A stretch of 64,000 nt of DNA from the NCBI RefSeq assembly GCF_020091585.1, contig NZ_CP083582.1, forward strand, positions 6,644,536 through 6,708,535, in the 5' to 3' direction. This stretch comes from Kovacikia minuta CCNUW1. GTDB lineage: Bacteria; Cyanobacteriota; Cyanobacteriia; Leptolyngbyales; Leptolyngbyaceae. The translations under genes and the position numbers were made by a program. How positions within the stretch are numbered: the stretch's first letter is position 1; the number at the start of each line of letters is the position of its first letter. Of this stretch, positions 56,622 to 64,000 are shown piece after piece. Below the pieces are notes generated by a model. The model ran no database searches, was not told the origin of the DNA, and saw only the letters and a program-made list of their open reading frames with translations.

Positions 56622-57284
56622 ATGAATCTCATCCAAATTGAAACCGATCTGCAAAATTCAGATTTTCAGTATCGTCTCCGGGCGATCGCTGCGTTGAAAG
56701 ACTATGCCCCCGATGTGGCGGTTCCCTTACTGACCAGGCATATTCAAGATCCGGAATTTTTGGTGCGAACATTTGTTGCCAGGGAACTTGGTCGGCAGCA
56801 AACCCCCGAATCCTTTGCTAATCTGCTTCAGATCATGAGATTTGATAACACCCCGAATGTGCGAGCGGAAGCGGCGAATTCCCTATCCCTGTTTGGGAAA
56901 GTTTCTGCGTCCCATCTGGTGCAGACCTTTGTTCAAGATGACCACTGGTTAGTCCGCCGCAGTATTCTGGCGGCTTTGATCGAGATGGAGTGCCATGAAG
57001 AAGTGCTGGAGGTTTGCGGGTTAGGAATCGCGGGCGAGGATGCTGCCGTGCAAGAAGCTTCTGTAGGGGCATTGGGTTCCCTGGCAGGTTCGCGTCAGGC
57101 GGAGGTGGCTTTAGCTCAACTGCTGGACTTAGCCAACTCCAGGTTTGACTATATTCGGGTGCAGGTTGCCTATGCTTTGAAGCACTTTGAAACCTTAGAG
57201 GCGAAAGAAGCGTTGGCTCGTCTGCGCCGGGACTCGAATCATCGAGTGGTGGGTGCGGCTATGGAAGACCTGTTGCGACCATGA
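56622..57284 (+). CDS. HEAT-repeat protein (NblB/CpcE-F-like)
   Basis: 220 residues of HEAT-like helical repeats (VPLLTRHIQDPEFLVRTFVARELGRQ..., ESFANLLQIMRFDNTPNVRAEAANSLSLFG..., VRRSILAALIEM...). Size and repeats fit the NblB / bilin-lyase-like family. NblB takes part in phycobilisome breakdown, and CpcE/F-type proteins attach or detach bilins. Which of these applies here is undecided. Separated from the phycoerythrin genes by 3 kb. Confidence 0.65.
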   Translation: MNLIQIETDLQNSDFQYRLRAIAALKDYAPDVAVPLLTRHIQDPEFLVRTFVARELGRQQTPESFANLLQIMRFDNTPNVRAEAANSLSLFGKVSASHLVQTFVQDDHWLVRRSILAALIEMECHEEVLEVCGLGIAGEDAAVQEASVGALGSLAGSRQAEVALAQLLDLANSRFDYIRVQVAYALKHFETLEAKEALARLRRDSNHRVVGAAMEDLLRP

Positions 57285-57501
57285 CGATCGGGGAGCTTCC
57301 CCACATCGGTTGACCAGAAAATATCCCGTCAGGTTGAGTTTTCCCGATGGGTAATGTTTTAACGTGTACATATTCAAATGGATGCTTCGACGATAATTTC
57401 CAGAAGCACAATGCCGATGCCGAAATTTAATGTTTGAGCTTGTATCGGTCGGCAAGGTCGGTCACTCCTTGGATTGCTGTTCACATTATAGGGACGATGC
57501 C

Positions 57502-57708
57502 ATGTCCGAAATTCTAACTGGCGGTCAAATGCTTTGGAAGTTGGAAGGTGAAGACCGCGCTTTGTACTTGCGGCATGATGCTTCCGAACCCTGGCGTCCC
57601 TATGAAGAGTTTCCCCAATACGCATTGCCCGACCCGGAGGGATTTTCCAAGGGGATTGCCACGTTTCTGGCGCTGTTGAAGCAAAACTGGACCGCAATTA
57701 AGTCTTAA
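57502..57708 (+). CDS. Small conserved protein of unknown function
   Basis: 68 residues from ATG 57502 (MSEILTGGQMLWKLEGEDRALYLRHDASEPWRPYEEFPQYALPDPEGFSKGIATFLALLKQNWTAIKS); earlier frame starts at 57430 but the added part does not look conserved. Compact, Trp-rich, no motif. It looks like a cyanobacterial small-protein family. No clear Shine-Dalgarno site. Confidence 0.6.
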   Translation: MSEILTGGQMLWKLEGEDRALYLRHDASEPWRPYEEFPQYALPDPEGFSKGIATFLALLKQNWTAIKS

Positions 57709-57738
57709 GGAGATTTCTAAGAAAGAAGATACCCAATC

Positions 57739-57804
57739 GTAGGGGCAGGTTTAGCCAAAAGTCTCACGATCCGTGCAAATGACTCATGCAAAACCTGCCC
57801 TTAC
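57739..57804. repeat. Inverted repeat, GTAGGGGCAGGTTT type
   Basis: Arms GTAGGGGCAGGTTT (57739-57752) and AAACCTGCCCTTAC (57791-57804), one mismatch. The same design occurs at 59508-59572. Widespread small inverted-repeat family in cyanobacteria. Confidence 0.8.
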
Positions 57805-57878
57805 AGATATTTTGTTTGTCAAAAATCTCCTAAGTTATAGAAGGCAGGAGCCAGAAGGGCAGAGGGCTGAAGTGATGT

Positions 57879-58700
57879 TCATTGCGGGGAAACATCCTGG
57901 CAATGCAAGCTTTCCCAGGTGGTTTTGAGGGTGAGGGGATGCATGGTTTCTAGTTCCTGTTTCGGTTGCCGCAGCAAGCGCGATCGCATTTCCGCACTCA
58001 GTCCTTGAACCAGGGTAAAGTCTGCCCCAGCAATGCTTTCAAACTGCTCAAAGTCTACATCGGTGAGATCCGCTGCCCGCAGGTCTGCGCGCGCTAAGTT
58101 TGCCCCATTTAACCGGGCCTGGCGTAAAGAAGCCCCTGTTAACATTGCGCCGCGCAGATCTGCCTGAACCAGACGCGCCCGATACAGATTTGCTCCCGTA
58201 AGGTCGGTGCCTCCCAAATAGGCTCCCAGTAGATTTGCGCCTTGCAAATCCGAGTATCGCAGGTTGGCTGTGTTCAGTGCTGCTCCGTTAAGATTCGCAC
58301 CTGGTCCGATCGCCCCACAGGACTTGTAGGGAAAGCCTTCTGGGAAAAGGGTCTGGCTATCATAGCGAACCCATTGCAGCTTGGCATCGGTTAAATTGGC
58401 TCCGCTCAAATCGGCTCCACTCAAATCGGCTCGGTATAAACAGGCTGCCTGTAAATTGGCGTGTTGCAAGACGGCACCGGATAGATTTGCACCACGTAGA
58501 TCAGCAGCTTGTAGATTCGCCTGGCTGAGGTTGGCTCGGCTCAAATTGGCTCGAACCAGGATTGAGCGATGCAAATGGGCGGTTTGCAAATTAAAACCGC
58601 TGAGATCGAACTGATACAGGTCTGCCTGGCTCAGATCAAGCCCCGCTTGAAGGGCAGCCAAAATGTCCTGAGGCGTTGGATGACTTTTTGAGGCTAACAT
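57879..58700 (-). CDS. Pentapeptide-repeat protein
   Basis: 273 residues. A short helical start (SKSHPTPQDILAALQAG) is followed by A(N/D)LxG pentapeptides (about 25-110), an insert (WVRYDSQTLFPEGFPYKSCGAIGPG), a second block (about 140-225), and an alpha-helical tail. No signal peptide, so cytoplasmic. Should fold as a quadrilateral beta helix; function unknown. Confidence 0.85.
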   Translation of the reverse strand: MLASKSHPTPQDILAALQAGLDLSQADLYQFDLSGFNLQTAHLHRSILVRANLSRANLSQANLQAADLRGANLSGAVLQHANLQAACLYRADLSGADLSGANLTDAKLQWVRYDSQTLFPEGFPYKSCGAIGPGANLNGAALNTANLRYSDLQGANLLGAYLGGTDLTGANLYRARLVQADLRGAMLTGASLRQARLNGANLARADLRAADLTDVDFEQFESIAGADFTLVQGLSAEMRSRLLRQPKQELETMHPLTLKTTWESLHCQDVSPQ

Positions 58701-58874
58701 CGTCTATCGGCGTGACAGGATTCTGTAGATGAGTAGAAACATTTCGCCGAAACGTCTCTACAAGCGTCAATCGATTGCATGGAAGATTGAAATCGATACC
58801 ATCTACAATCTAGGATTGTAGCGTTAGCATGACCTTGTTTCGTTGAGGTGTCCATTTTGTTTGTCCCATCATCA

Positions 58875-59441
58875 ATGACCATGATGGACTTTTTCCGCAA
58901 AAGCGAAGGAGTCTGGTTTACCCAACGCACCGTCCATCATTTTGATGCCGTGACAGATGAATCAGGAGAATCCAGGCTGCATGTGCAGGTGGTCGAAGCA
59001 ACTGATCCTCGCATTGCTATTGTCTGTGAAGCGCAGGGAGTTGATCCGGCGATCGCGGCTGGAGGAGCCAGTTTTATGTGGCAACCCCATGAAGCCCATC
59101 AAACTCCCAATCCTGATCGTGCGGCGGTGCTGGTAGACATACCCGATGATGAAACGGGGCAATCTGGTCGATTGCTTCGCAACCAGGGATATGTGGAAAA
59201 GATTCCCGTCGTCAGTCGTTACTGGTTTGGACGAGATCAAATTCTAACGATCGACACGGATTATGAGAGCAATCAGGGGCAGGAACGCTGCTGGTTTATT
59301 ACCGATGATTTTCGGGTGCGGGTCAGCACCGTGCGGATGATCAATGGGGTTTATTTGATGACCTACTGCTCAGAGCGACGCTGTGTTTCTGACGCAGACC
59401 TGGCCGCCATGATTCAACATAATCGATCGAGAGCGCTTTAA
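58875..59441 (+). CDS. CpcS/CpeS-family phycobiliprotein lyase
   Basis: 188 residues from ATG 58875 (MTMMDFFRKSEGVWFTQRTVHHF); ATG 58884 and a GTG at 58848 are alternatives. Lipocalin-like lyase core: GVWFTQRTVHHFD, GGASFMWQ, LVDIPDDETGQSGRLLRNQGYVEKIPVVSRYWF, and CWFITDDFRVRVSTVRMINGVYLMTYCSERR. The family attaches phycobilins to Cys-82/84 of phycobiliproteins. The position beside pebAB and cpeBA suggests phycoerythrobilin, but PCB on other subunits is possible. Confidence 0.8.
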   Translation: MTMMDFFRKSEGVWFTQRTVHHFDAVTDESGESRLHVQVVEATDPRIAIVCEAQGVDPAIAAGGASFMWQPHEAHQTPNPDRAAVLVDIPDDETGQSGRLLRNQGYVEKIPVVSRYWFGRDQILTIDTDYESNQGQERCWFITDDFRVRVSTVRMINGVYLMTYCSERRCVSDADLAAMIQHNRSRAL

Positions 59442-59507
59442 TAACCATAGTGCTAGAGCGTGCTTTAAAAGTGCTAAGGAATGGGAATTAAATAAGTTCG
59501 ATGTTTG

Positions 59508-59572
59508 GTAGGGGCGGGTTTTGCCGTTAAATCCATTGCAGGTTGCAGATAGGTCGCTAAACCCGCCCGTAC
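59508..59572. repeat. Inverted repeat, GTAGGGGCGGGTTT type
   Basis: Arms GTAGGGGCGGGTTT (59508-59521) and AAACCCGCCCGTAC (59559-59572), one mismatch. Same family as 57739-57804. Followed by inverted heptads (TGAGTGC) at about 59610-59670. Confidence 0.8.
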
Positions 59573-59700
59573 AGTCTGCGGATTTATTAAATTCGCGATC
59601 CTAAGGACTGAGTGCTGAGTGCTAAGAAAAGGCAAATACTCAGTCCTCAGTCCTCAGCACTCAGCACTTGCCTGACCAGAATTGAGGGTTTAACCTCCCC

Positions 59701-59731
59701 CCCTCACGCCCTCACGCCCTCACGCCCTCAC
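59701..59731. repeat. CCCTCACG octamer array
   Basis: Nearly four copies of CCCTCACG lie directly upstream of the element at 59746-59780. Confidence 0.85.
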
Positions 59732-59745
59732 CCCCCATCCCCATA

Positions 59746-59780
59746 TTAAGGATTGTTACTTTGTTTCTCACATTTGAGAC
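59746..59780 (+). promoter_or_regulatory. Element shared by the pebA and cpeB upstream regions
   Basis: These 35 bases match 62867-62901 upstream of cpeB at 29 positions without gaps. Both begin TTAAGGA, contain CTTTGTTT and end TGAGAC. The pebA copy holds two TTGTTN half-sites 8 bp apart. It ends 55 bases upstream of the pebA ATG. A shared regulator site is inferred. Confidence 0.6.
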
Positions 59781-59835
59781 GGCAAATGGATGGATTTCGT
59801 ATTTTGAGAAATCAAAATGTGAAGTCTTCTATCGT

Positions 59836-60564
59836 ATGTATCGACCTTTTCTTGACTATTTAGAGCAGTCGTTGTTTCAAAGGTTTGATTTACAGAGTCG
59901 TTCGATTCCGGCGGGGTTAGAGTCGCAAGTGAGCGATCGGGGCAGAAACCCCGCTATTATTCAGAGTTGGTGCTATCAGTGTTCTGAGTTCCGCAAAATT
60001 CGATACACCTACATTGATGCGGGTGCCAGCGCTCAAATTCTCAATAGTGTGATTTATCCCAGTCATCATTATGATTTGCCATTGTTGGGGATTGATTTTC
60101 TCTCCTTTGGACAGGTCAAGAATCTAATTGTGATGGACTTTCAGCCCCTGTTCCAGGATGATGCTTATTTATCGAAATATATCTATCCACTCAAAGGGCT
60201 ACACGATCGCTATCCCGATCTGGCGCAGGATTTGGAGATGAAGTTTTACGATGCCAATCAGTATTTCTCGAAGTATTTACTGTTTGCTAAAACAGATGCA
60301 GCAACGGTGAAGACGCGAGTATTTGAAGCATTCAAAGATTATTTGAATCTCTATTGGCAAATTCTGGAGAATGCGACACCTTTGACCGATCCAGGCGATA
60401 TTCAGCGGGTTGTCAAGGCTCAAAAAGACTACGATCAATACAGTGCTGATCGCGATCCTGCCTCTGGGTTGTTCAGCAGTTACTTTGGACATACATGGGC
60501 AGAACGGTTCTTGTTTGAGTTTCTGTTTGAAGATGCGATGCCCTTGTCGGTTGCTGCCCAATAG
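59836..60564 (+). CDS. pebA: 15,16-dihydrobiliverdin:ferredoxin oxidoreductase
   Basis: 242 residues from ATG 59836 (MYRPFLDYLEQSLF). A frame open from 59761 is rejected because it would run through the shared upstream element. Bilin-reductase family features: IQSWCYQCSEFRKIRYTYIDAGASAQILNSVIYPSHHYDLPLLGIDFLSFG, MDFQPLFQDDAYLSKYIYPLKGL, FDANQYFSKYLLF-like (FYDANQYFSKYLLF) and the tail YSADRDPASGLFSSYFGHTWAERFLFEFLF. Reduces biliverdin IXa to 15,16-dihydrobiliverdin. Followed at 46 bases by pebB. Confidence 0.93.
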   Translation: MYRPFLDYLEQSLFQRFDLQSRSIPAGLESQVSDRGRNPAIIQSWCYQCSEFRKIRYTYIDAGASAQILNSVIYPSHHYDLPLLGIDFLSFGQVKNLIVMDFQPLFQDDAYLSKYIYPLKGLHDRYPDLAQDLEMKFYDANQYFSKYLLFAKTDAATVKTRVFEAFKDYLNLYWQILENATPLTDPGDIQRVVKAQKDYDQYSADRDPASGLFSSYFGHTWAERFLFEFLFEDAMPLSVAAQ

Positions 60565-60609
60565 ATCGCAGGTTCATTGTTATATTTGATTTTTCAGGCT
60601 TGATGTTCC

Positions 60610-61371
60610 ATGACTCTCTACCAACCCTTTCTGGACGCTGCGATCGCCCTTTTGCAGGAACGCTTAGATTTACAGCCCTACCCAATTCCAGTCGGGTTTG
60701 AGACAAAATCGGCGATCGCTGGCAAGGGCAAACATCAAGAAGAAGTGCTGACGACCAGTTATGGCTATCAGGCTCCTAAACTTCGGCAAATTCGAGCTGC
60801 CCATGTGCAGGGAGGGAACTCGCTGCAAGTCTTAAACTTTGTCATATTTCCCCAGCTCAATTACGATTTGCCCTTTTTTGGGGCAGACCTGGTAACGCTT
60901 CCAGGCGGACATTTGATTGCGCTGGATATGCAACCCCTGTTTCGAGATAGCTCCACCTATCAGGCAAAATATACGCAACCGATTCTGCCAATTTTTGAGT
61001 CTTACCAAACAAGGTTACCCTGGGGGGGGGAGTTTCCTGAAGAAGCTCGCCCCTTTTTCTCTCCCGCTTTTCTGTGGACGCGACCCCAACAAACGGAGGT
61101 GGTAGAAACCCATGTGTTTGCAGCCTTTAAAGAGTATCTCCAGGCGTATCTCGATTTTGTCGATCGGGCAGAACCGATTACTAGCCCGTCCACTTTAAGG
61201 GAAATTGAACAGGCGCAGTTGCGCTATCTCCGCTACCGGGCTGAAAAAGACCCAGCACGGGGGATGTTTACCCGATTTTATGGAGCGGAATGGACAGAGG
61301 AATACATCCACGGTTTCTTGTTTGATCTGGAACGAAAACTGGTGACTACTGCAACTACTGGATGCAAATAA
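60610..61371 (+). CDS. pebB: Phycoerythrobilin:ferredoxin oxidoreductase
   Basis: 253 residues. [60 protein letters not shown] and [32 protein letters not shown] match PebB. Reduces 15,16-dihydrobiliverdin to phycoerythrobilin, probably with the intermediate channelled from PebA. Same operon as pebA. Confidence 0.93.
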   Translation: MTLYQPFLDAAIALLQERLDLQPYPIPVGFETKSAIAGKGKHQEEVLTTSYGYQAPKLRQIRAAHVQGGNSLQVLNFVIFPQLNYDLPFFGADLVTLPGGHLIALDMQPLFRDSSTYQAKYTQPILPIFESYQTRLPWGGEFPEEARPFFSPAFLWTRPQQTEVVETHVFAAFKEYLQAYLDFVDRAEPITSPSTLREIEQAQLRYLRYRAEKDPARGMFTRFYGAEWTEEYIHGFLFDLERKLVTTATTGCK

Positions 61372-61394
61372 CGGGAGGAGTGAGGAGTGCAGCA

Positions 61395-61450
61395 AAGGGA
61401 AAGGATAAAGCATGAAGGATAAAAGTAATTTTGGTCCTTCATCCTTTGGT
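61395..61450. repeat. AAGGATA-type repeats
   Basis: AAAGGATAAAGCATGAAGGAT and the reverse pattern TCCTTCATCC form an imperfect inverted block after pebB, probably its terminator. Confidence 0.6.
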
Positions 61451-61545
61451 TTTTGTTCTCTTTCTTTGATCTGGTTGCTGATTTGTTGGCAGGATCTGAG
61501 AAAATCAACTGGTAGGTTAGATGTAATTTATGTTTAGTAATCACA

Positions 61546-61791
61546 ATGGATAACATACACAACACAGAATCACGCTCAATTGAGCAAGCTACTCCTGAAG
61601 AGTTGACTGAAATTATTTCTGAGTTAGAACAATACCGGGAACGGTTGGTCAATGACACGTTGTCGATGGCACAGCGGGCAAAGCTGATGAAAGCACAAGC
61701 CCTGGCTGCTCTGGAGCCTAGTCTGGCTCAAATTGATGCGAATCTTGAAGTGCTGCGCCAACGACAGGCAGTTGTGGTCGCTGAAAATTAG
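61546..61791 (+). CDS. 81-aa protein of unknown function in the phycoerythrin cluster
   Basis: MDNIHNTESRSIEQATPEEL starts a mostly helical protein with coiled-coil character (LTEIISELEQYRERLVNDTL, ...PSLAQIDANLEVLRQRQAVVV). No signal peptide, no cysteine. It sits 174 bases after pebB and 35 bases before the CpeF-like gene, so it is likely co-transcribed with the latter. I know of no named family; a chaperone or regulator role would be guesswork. Confidence 0.75.
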   Translation: MDNIHNTESRSIEQATPEELTEIISELEQYRERLVNDTLSMAQRAKLMKAQALAALEPSLAQIDANLEVLRQRQAVVVAEN

Positions 61792-61826
61792 TCATTCACC
61801 CAGTTTTTCAGTTATAGGAATTTGTG

Positions 61827-62738
61827 ATGAGCCAATCACCGAGCTCCGAAGCATTAACAGTGGATGATGCTGTTCAGCGAATTCAGAATGAGAACGATGC
61901 GTTGCTGCAAAGCGTTGACGAACAAATTACGCTGGATACACTCGACACTGCCGATTATTTGCTGCTAGAACGGTTGGTCGAAGGGTTAGGAGATCCTCGC
62001 GGGTTAGTGCGTCTTCGCTTTGCTGAAACCTTAGGCGAAATTGGTGAGGTGGCAACGCCCTTTCTGGTGAATGCGCTGGCAACCCATGCAAACGTGGTAG
62101 TGCGGCGGGCAGCAGCCAAAACGCTGACAATTATTGCTGATCCGGCAGCCGTTCCCGCGTTGCTTCGGGCGTTTCTCAATGATGAGGACACTGTGGTCAA
62201 AGGTTCCTCTGCTGGCGCATTGGCGCGAACTGGGGAGGCATCTGTACCTGCACTTCTAGATATTCTGGCTTCCCCGGATTACCCGGAAGACATTAAAGGG
62301 CATGCGGCGTGGGCACTGGCGTTTATTGGCTCGGAAGCAGCAGACCAACTGTATCAGGCTTTAAATACCGCTTCCCTGGATGTTCGCTGTGCCGTTATGG
62401 GAGCCTTGGGACATGTGGCACAGGAGCAGTCTGATGAAAAAGCCTGCGGTCTTTTGGTTTCGGCACTGACGGACGCAGAACCGTTGATTCGCACAGAGGC
62501 AGCAGCAGCCCTGGGACAAGCCAATTATTTACCTGCCGTACCGCATTTAATTCTAGCGATTCGAGATGCGGATCTGGATGTGCGCAAGGCAGCCATTAAC
62601 TCCCTGGGTAAAATTGGCGATCGCTCCGCCTTAGATCCCTTACAGGCATTGCTTACGGATGAGCAAGAGGTGGTGCGCGTTCTATCAAAACTGGCGATCG
62701 CCCAAATTGAGCGGCAGTCTGACGCAAAAGATTGGTAG
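61827..62738 (+). CDS. cpeF: HEAT-repeat phycoerythrin lyase (CpeF/MpeV-like)
   Basis: 303 residues from ATG 61827 (AGGAA 8 nt upstream); GTG 61824 is an alternative. E/F-type lyase with five or six PBS-lyase HEAT repeats (LVEGLGDPRGLVRLRFAETLGEIG, LLRAFLNDEDTVVKGSSAGALARTGE, HAAWALAFIGSEAADQLYQAL, LILAIRDADLDVRKAAINSLGKIGD). In Fremyella CpeF attaches the doubly linked phycoerythrobilin at CpeB Cys48/59. The assignment to CpeF over CpeZ/CpeY rests on length and on its place just before cpeB. Confidence 0.65.
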   Translation: MSQSPSSEALTVDDAVQRIQNENDALLQSVDEQITLDTLDTADYLLLERLVEGLGDPRGLVRLRFAETLGEIGEVATPFLVNALATHANVVVRRAAAKTLTIIADPAAVPALLRAFLNDEDTVVKGSSAGALARTGEASVPALLDILASPDYPEDIKGHAAWALAFIGSEAADQLYQALNTASLDVRCAVMGALGHVAQEQSDEKACGLLVSALTDAEPLIRTEAAAALGQANYLPAVPHLILAIRDADLDVRKAAINSLGKIGDRSALDPLQALLTDEQEVVRVLSKLAIAQIERQSDAKDW

Positions 62739-62761
62739 TTCGTTAATGAATAACCAAATTA

Positions 62762-62793
62762 AGGATGCAACTACGTTTTTGTAGATGCATCCT
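62762..62793 (+). terminator. Hairpin between the lyase gene and cpeB
   Basis: Arms 62762-62774 (AGGATGCAACTAC) and 62781-62793 (GTAGATGCATCCT), one mismatch, followed by CATTTTGTT. Separates cpeBA from the upstream genes. Confidence 0.75.
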
Positions 62794-62866
62794 CATTTTG
62801 TTGGCAATGCAAGTCGCTATCACGAGTAAGCCAGGAACCATTGTGCTAACAGTATTACAGGGAATG

Positions 62867-62901
62867 TTAAGGAATGTTGCTTTGTTTTTCATAAATGAGA
62901 C
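62867..62901 (+). promoter_or_regulatory. Element shared by the cpeB and pebA upstream regions
   Basis: Counterpart of 59746-59780 (29 of 35 identical). It ends 90 bases upstream of cpeB, a distance consistent with a regulator site near a promoter and a leader. Confidence 0.6.
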
Positions 62902-62943
62902 TGGGATGCCCCTCATCTTTTATGGTCTGTATTGTCTTGTTGA

Positions 62944-63546
<603 letters not shown>

Positions 63547-63603
63547 TTGAATCACAACTGGTTTAGAAAAAAAACAATTCACACTATAAATTGGGAGACT
63601 TAA

Positions 63604-64000
<397 letters not shown>

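Noticed and set aside
59761-59835. Longer pebA start (TTG at 59761)
   Set aside because: The added 25 residues run through the element shared with cpeB and do not resemble bilin reductases; ATG 59836 matches the family start.

Overview
The window is chromosomal DNA from a phycoerythrin-containing cyanobacterium, probably a filamentous Leptolyngbya/Oscillatoria-like form, though the genus cannot be fixed from this sequence. The evidence is cpeB and cpeA at the right edge, pebA/pebB, phycobilin-lyase-type proteins, chlP, Ycf23, an ndhA-ndhI-ndhG-ndhE cluster, abundant GCGATCGC (HIP1) octamers, dispersed heptanucleotide repeats and several Uma2-type nuclease-like genes.

Layout. 1-8.5 kb: the 5' part of a sensor kinase (minus strand), a saccharopine-dehydrogenase-like protein, a frameshifted Uma2 gene, ycf23, a small Cys-rich protein, a pentapeptide lipoprotein-like protein and a long membrane/coiled-coil/TPR protein. 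8.8-13.4 kb: a peptidoglycan-binding protein, a Ser/Thr kinase with TPRs and small unknown genes. 13.6-15.2 kb: a complete IS66 element with an 8-bp target duplication. 15.4-21 kb: gltA, ndhAIGE, nadK. 21.4-26.4 kb: a broken membrane gene, a caspase-fold protein without its catalytic dyad, an exported Pro-rich protein and chlP. 26.4-32 kb: an accessory stretch with an IS110 element, an Uma2 gene, an alpha/beta hydrolase, and an IS30 element that has cut off the 3' ends of two convergent genes. 32-46.4 kb: housekeeping genes (agmatinase-like, pyrH-frr, a second geranylgeranyl-reductase-like protein, a probable DXCF cyanobacteriochrome kinase, a JAMM protease plus MoeB-rhodanese, a cation/proton antiporter, an amidase, and a frameshifted murI). 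47-58.7 kb: a polyprenyl diphosphate synthase, a glycosyltransferase, Cu/Zn SOD, a TPR-glycosyltransferase gene broken by a stop inside a palindrome, a pentapeptide-pilin fusion, a K+ channel and HEAT/pentapeptide proteins. 58.8-64 kb: the phycoerythrin region (CpcS/CpeS-type lyase, pebA-pebB, an 81-aa unknown, a CpeF-like HEAT protein, cpeB-cpeA).

How the genes work together. pebA/pebB make phycoerythrobilin. The HEAT-repeat and CpcS-type proteins probably attach it to CpeB/CpeA. A 35-bp element conserved at 29 of 35 positions lies upstream of both pebA and cpeB and is the best candidate for a shared colour- or light-responsive control site. ChlP supplies phytyl groups and the NDH-1 genes serve respiration and cyclic electron flow.

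Six genes are interrupted by single-base changes or an in-frame stop (Uma2, a membrane protein, the IS30 transposase, murI, a TPR-glycosyltransferase) or by an IS (two 3'-truncated genes). Because murI is normally essential, some of the single-base lesions may be assembly errors and should be checked against reads before they are treated as biology.
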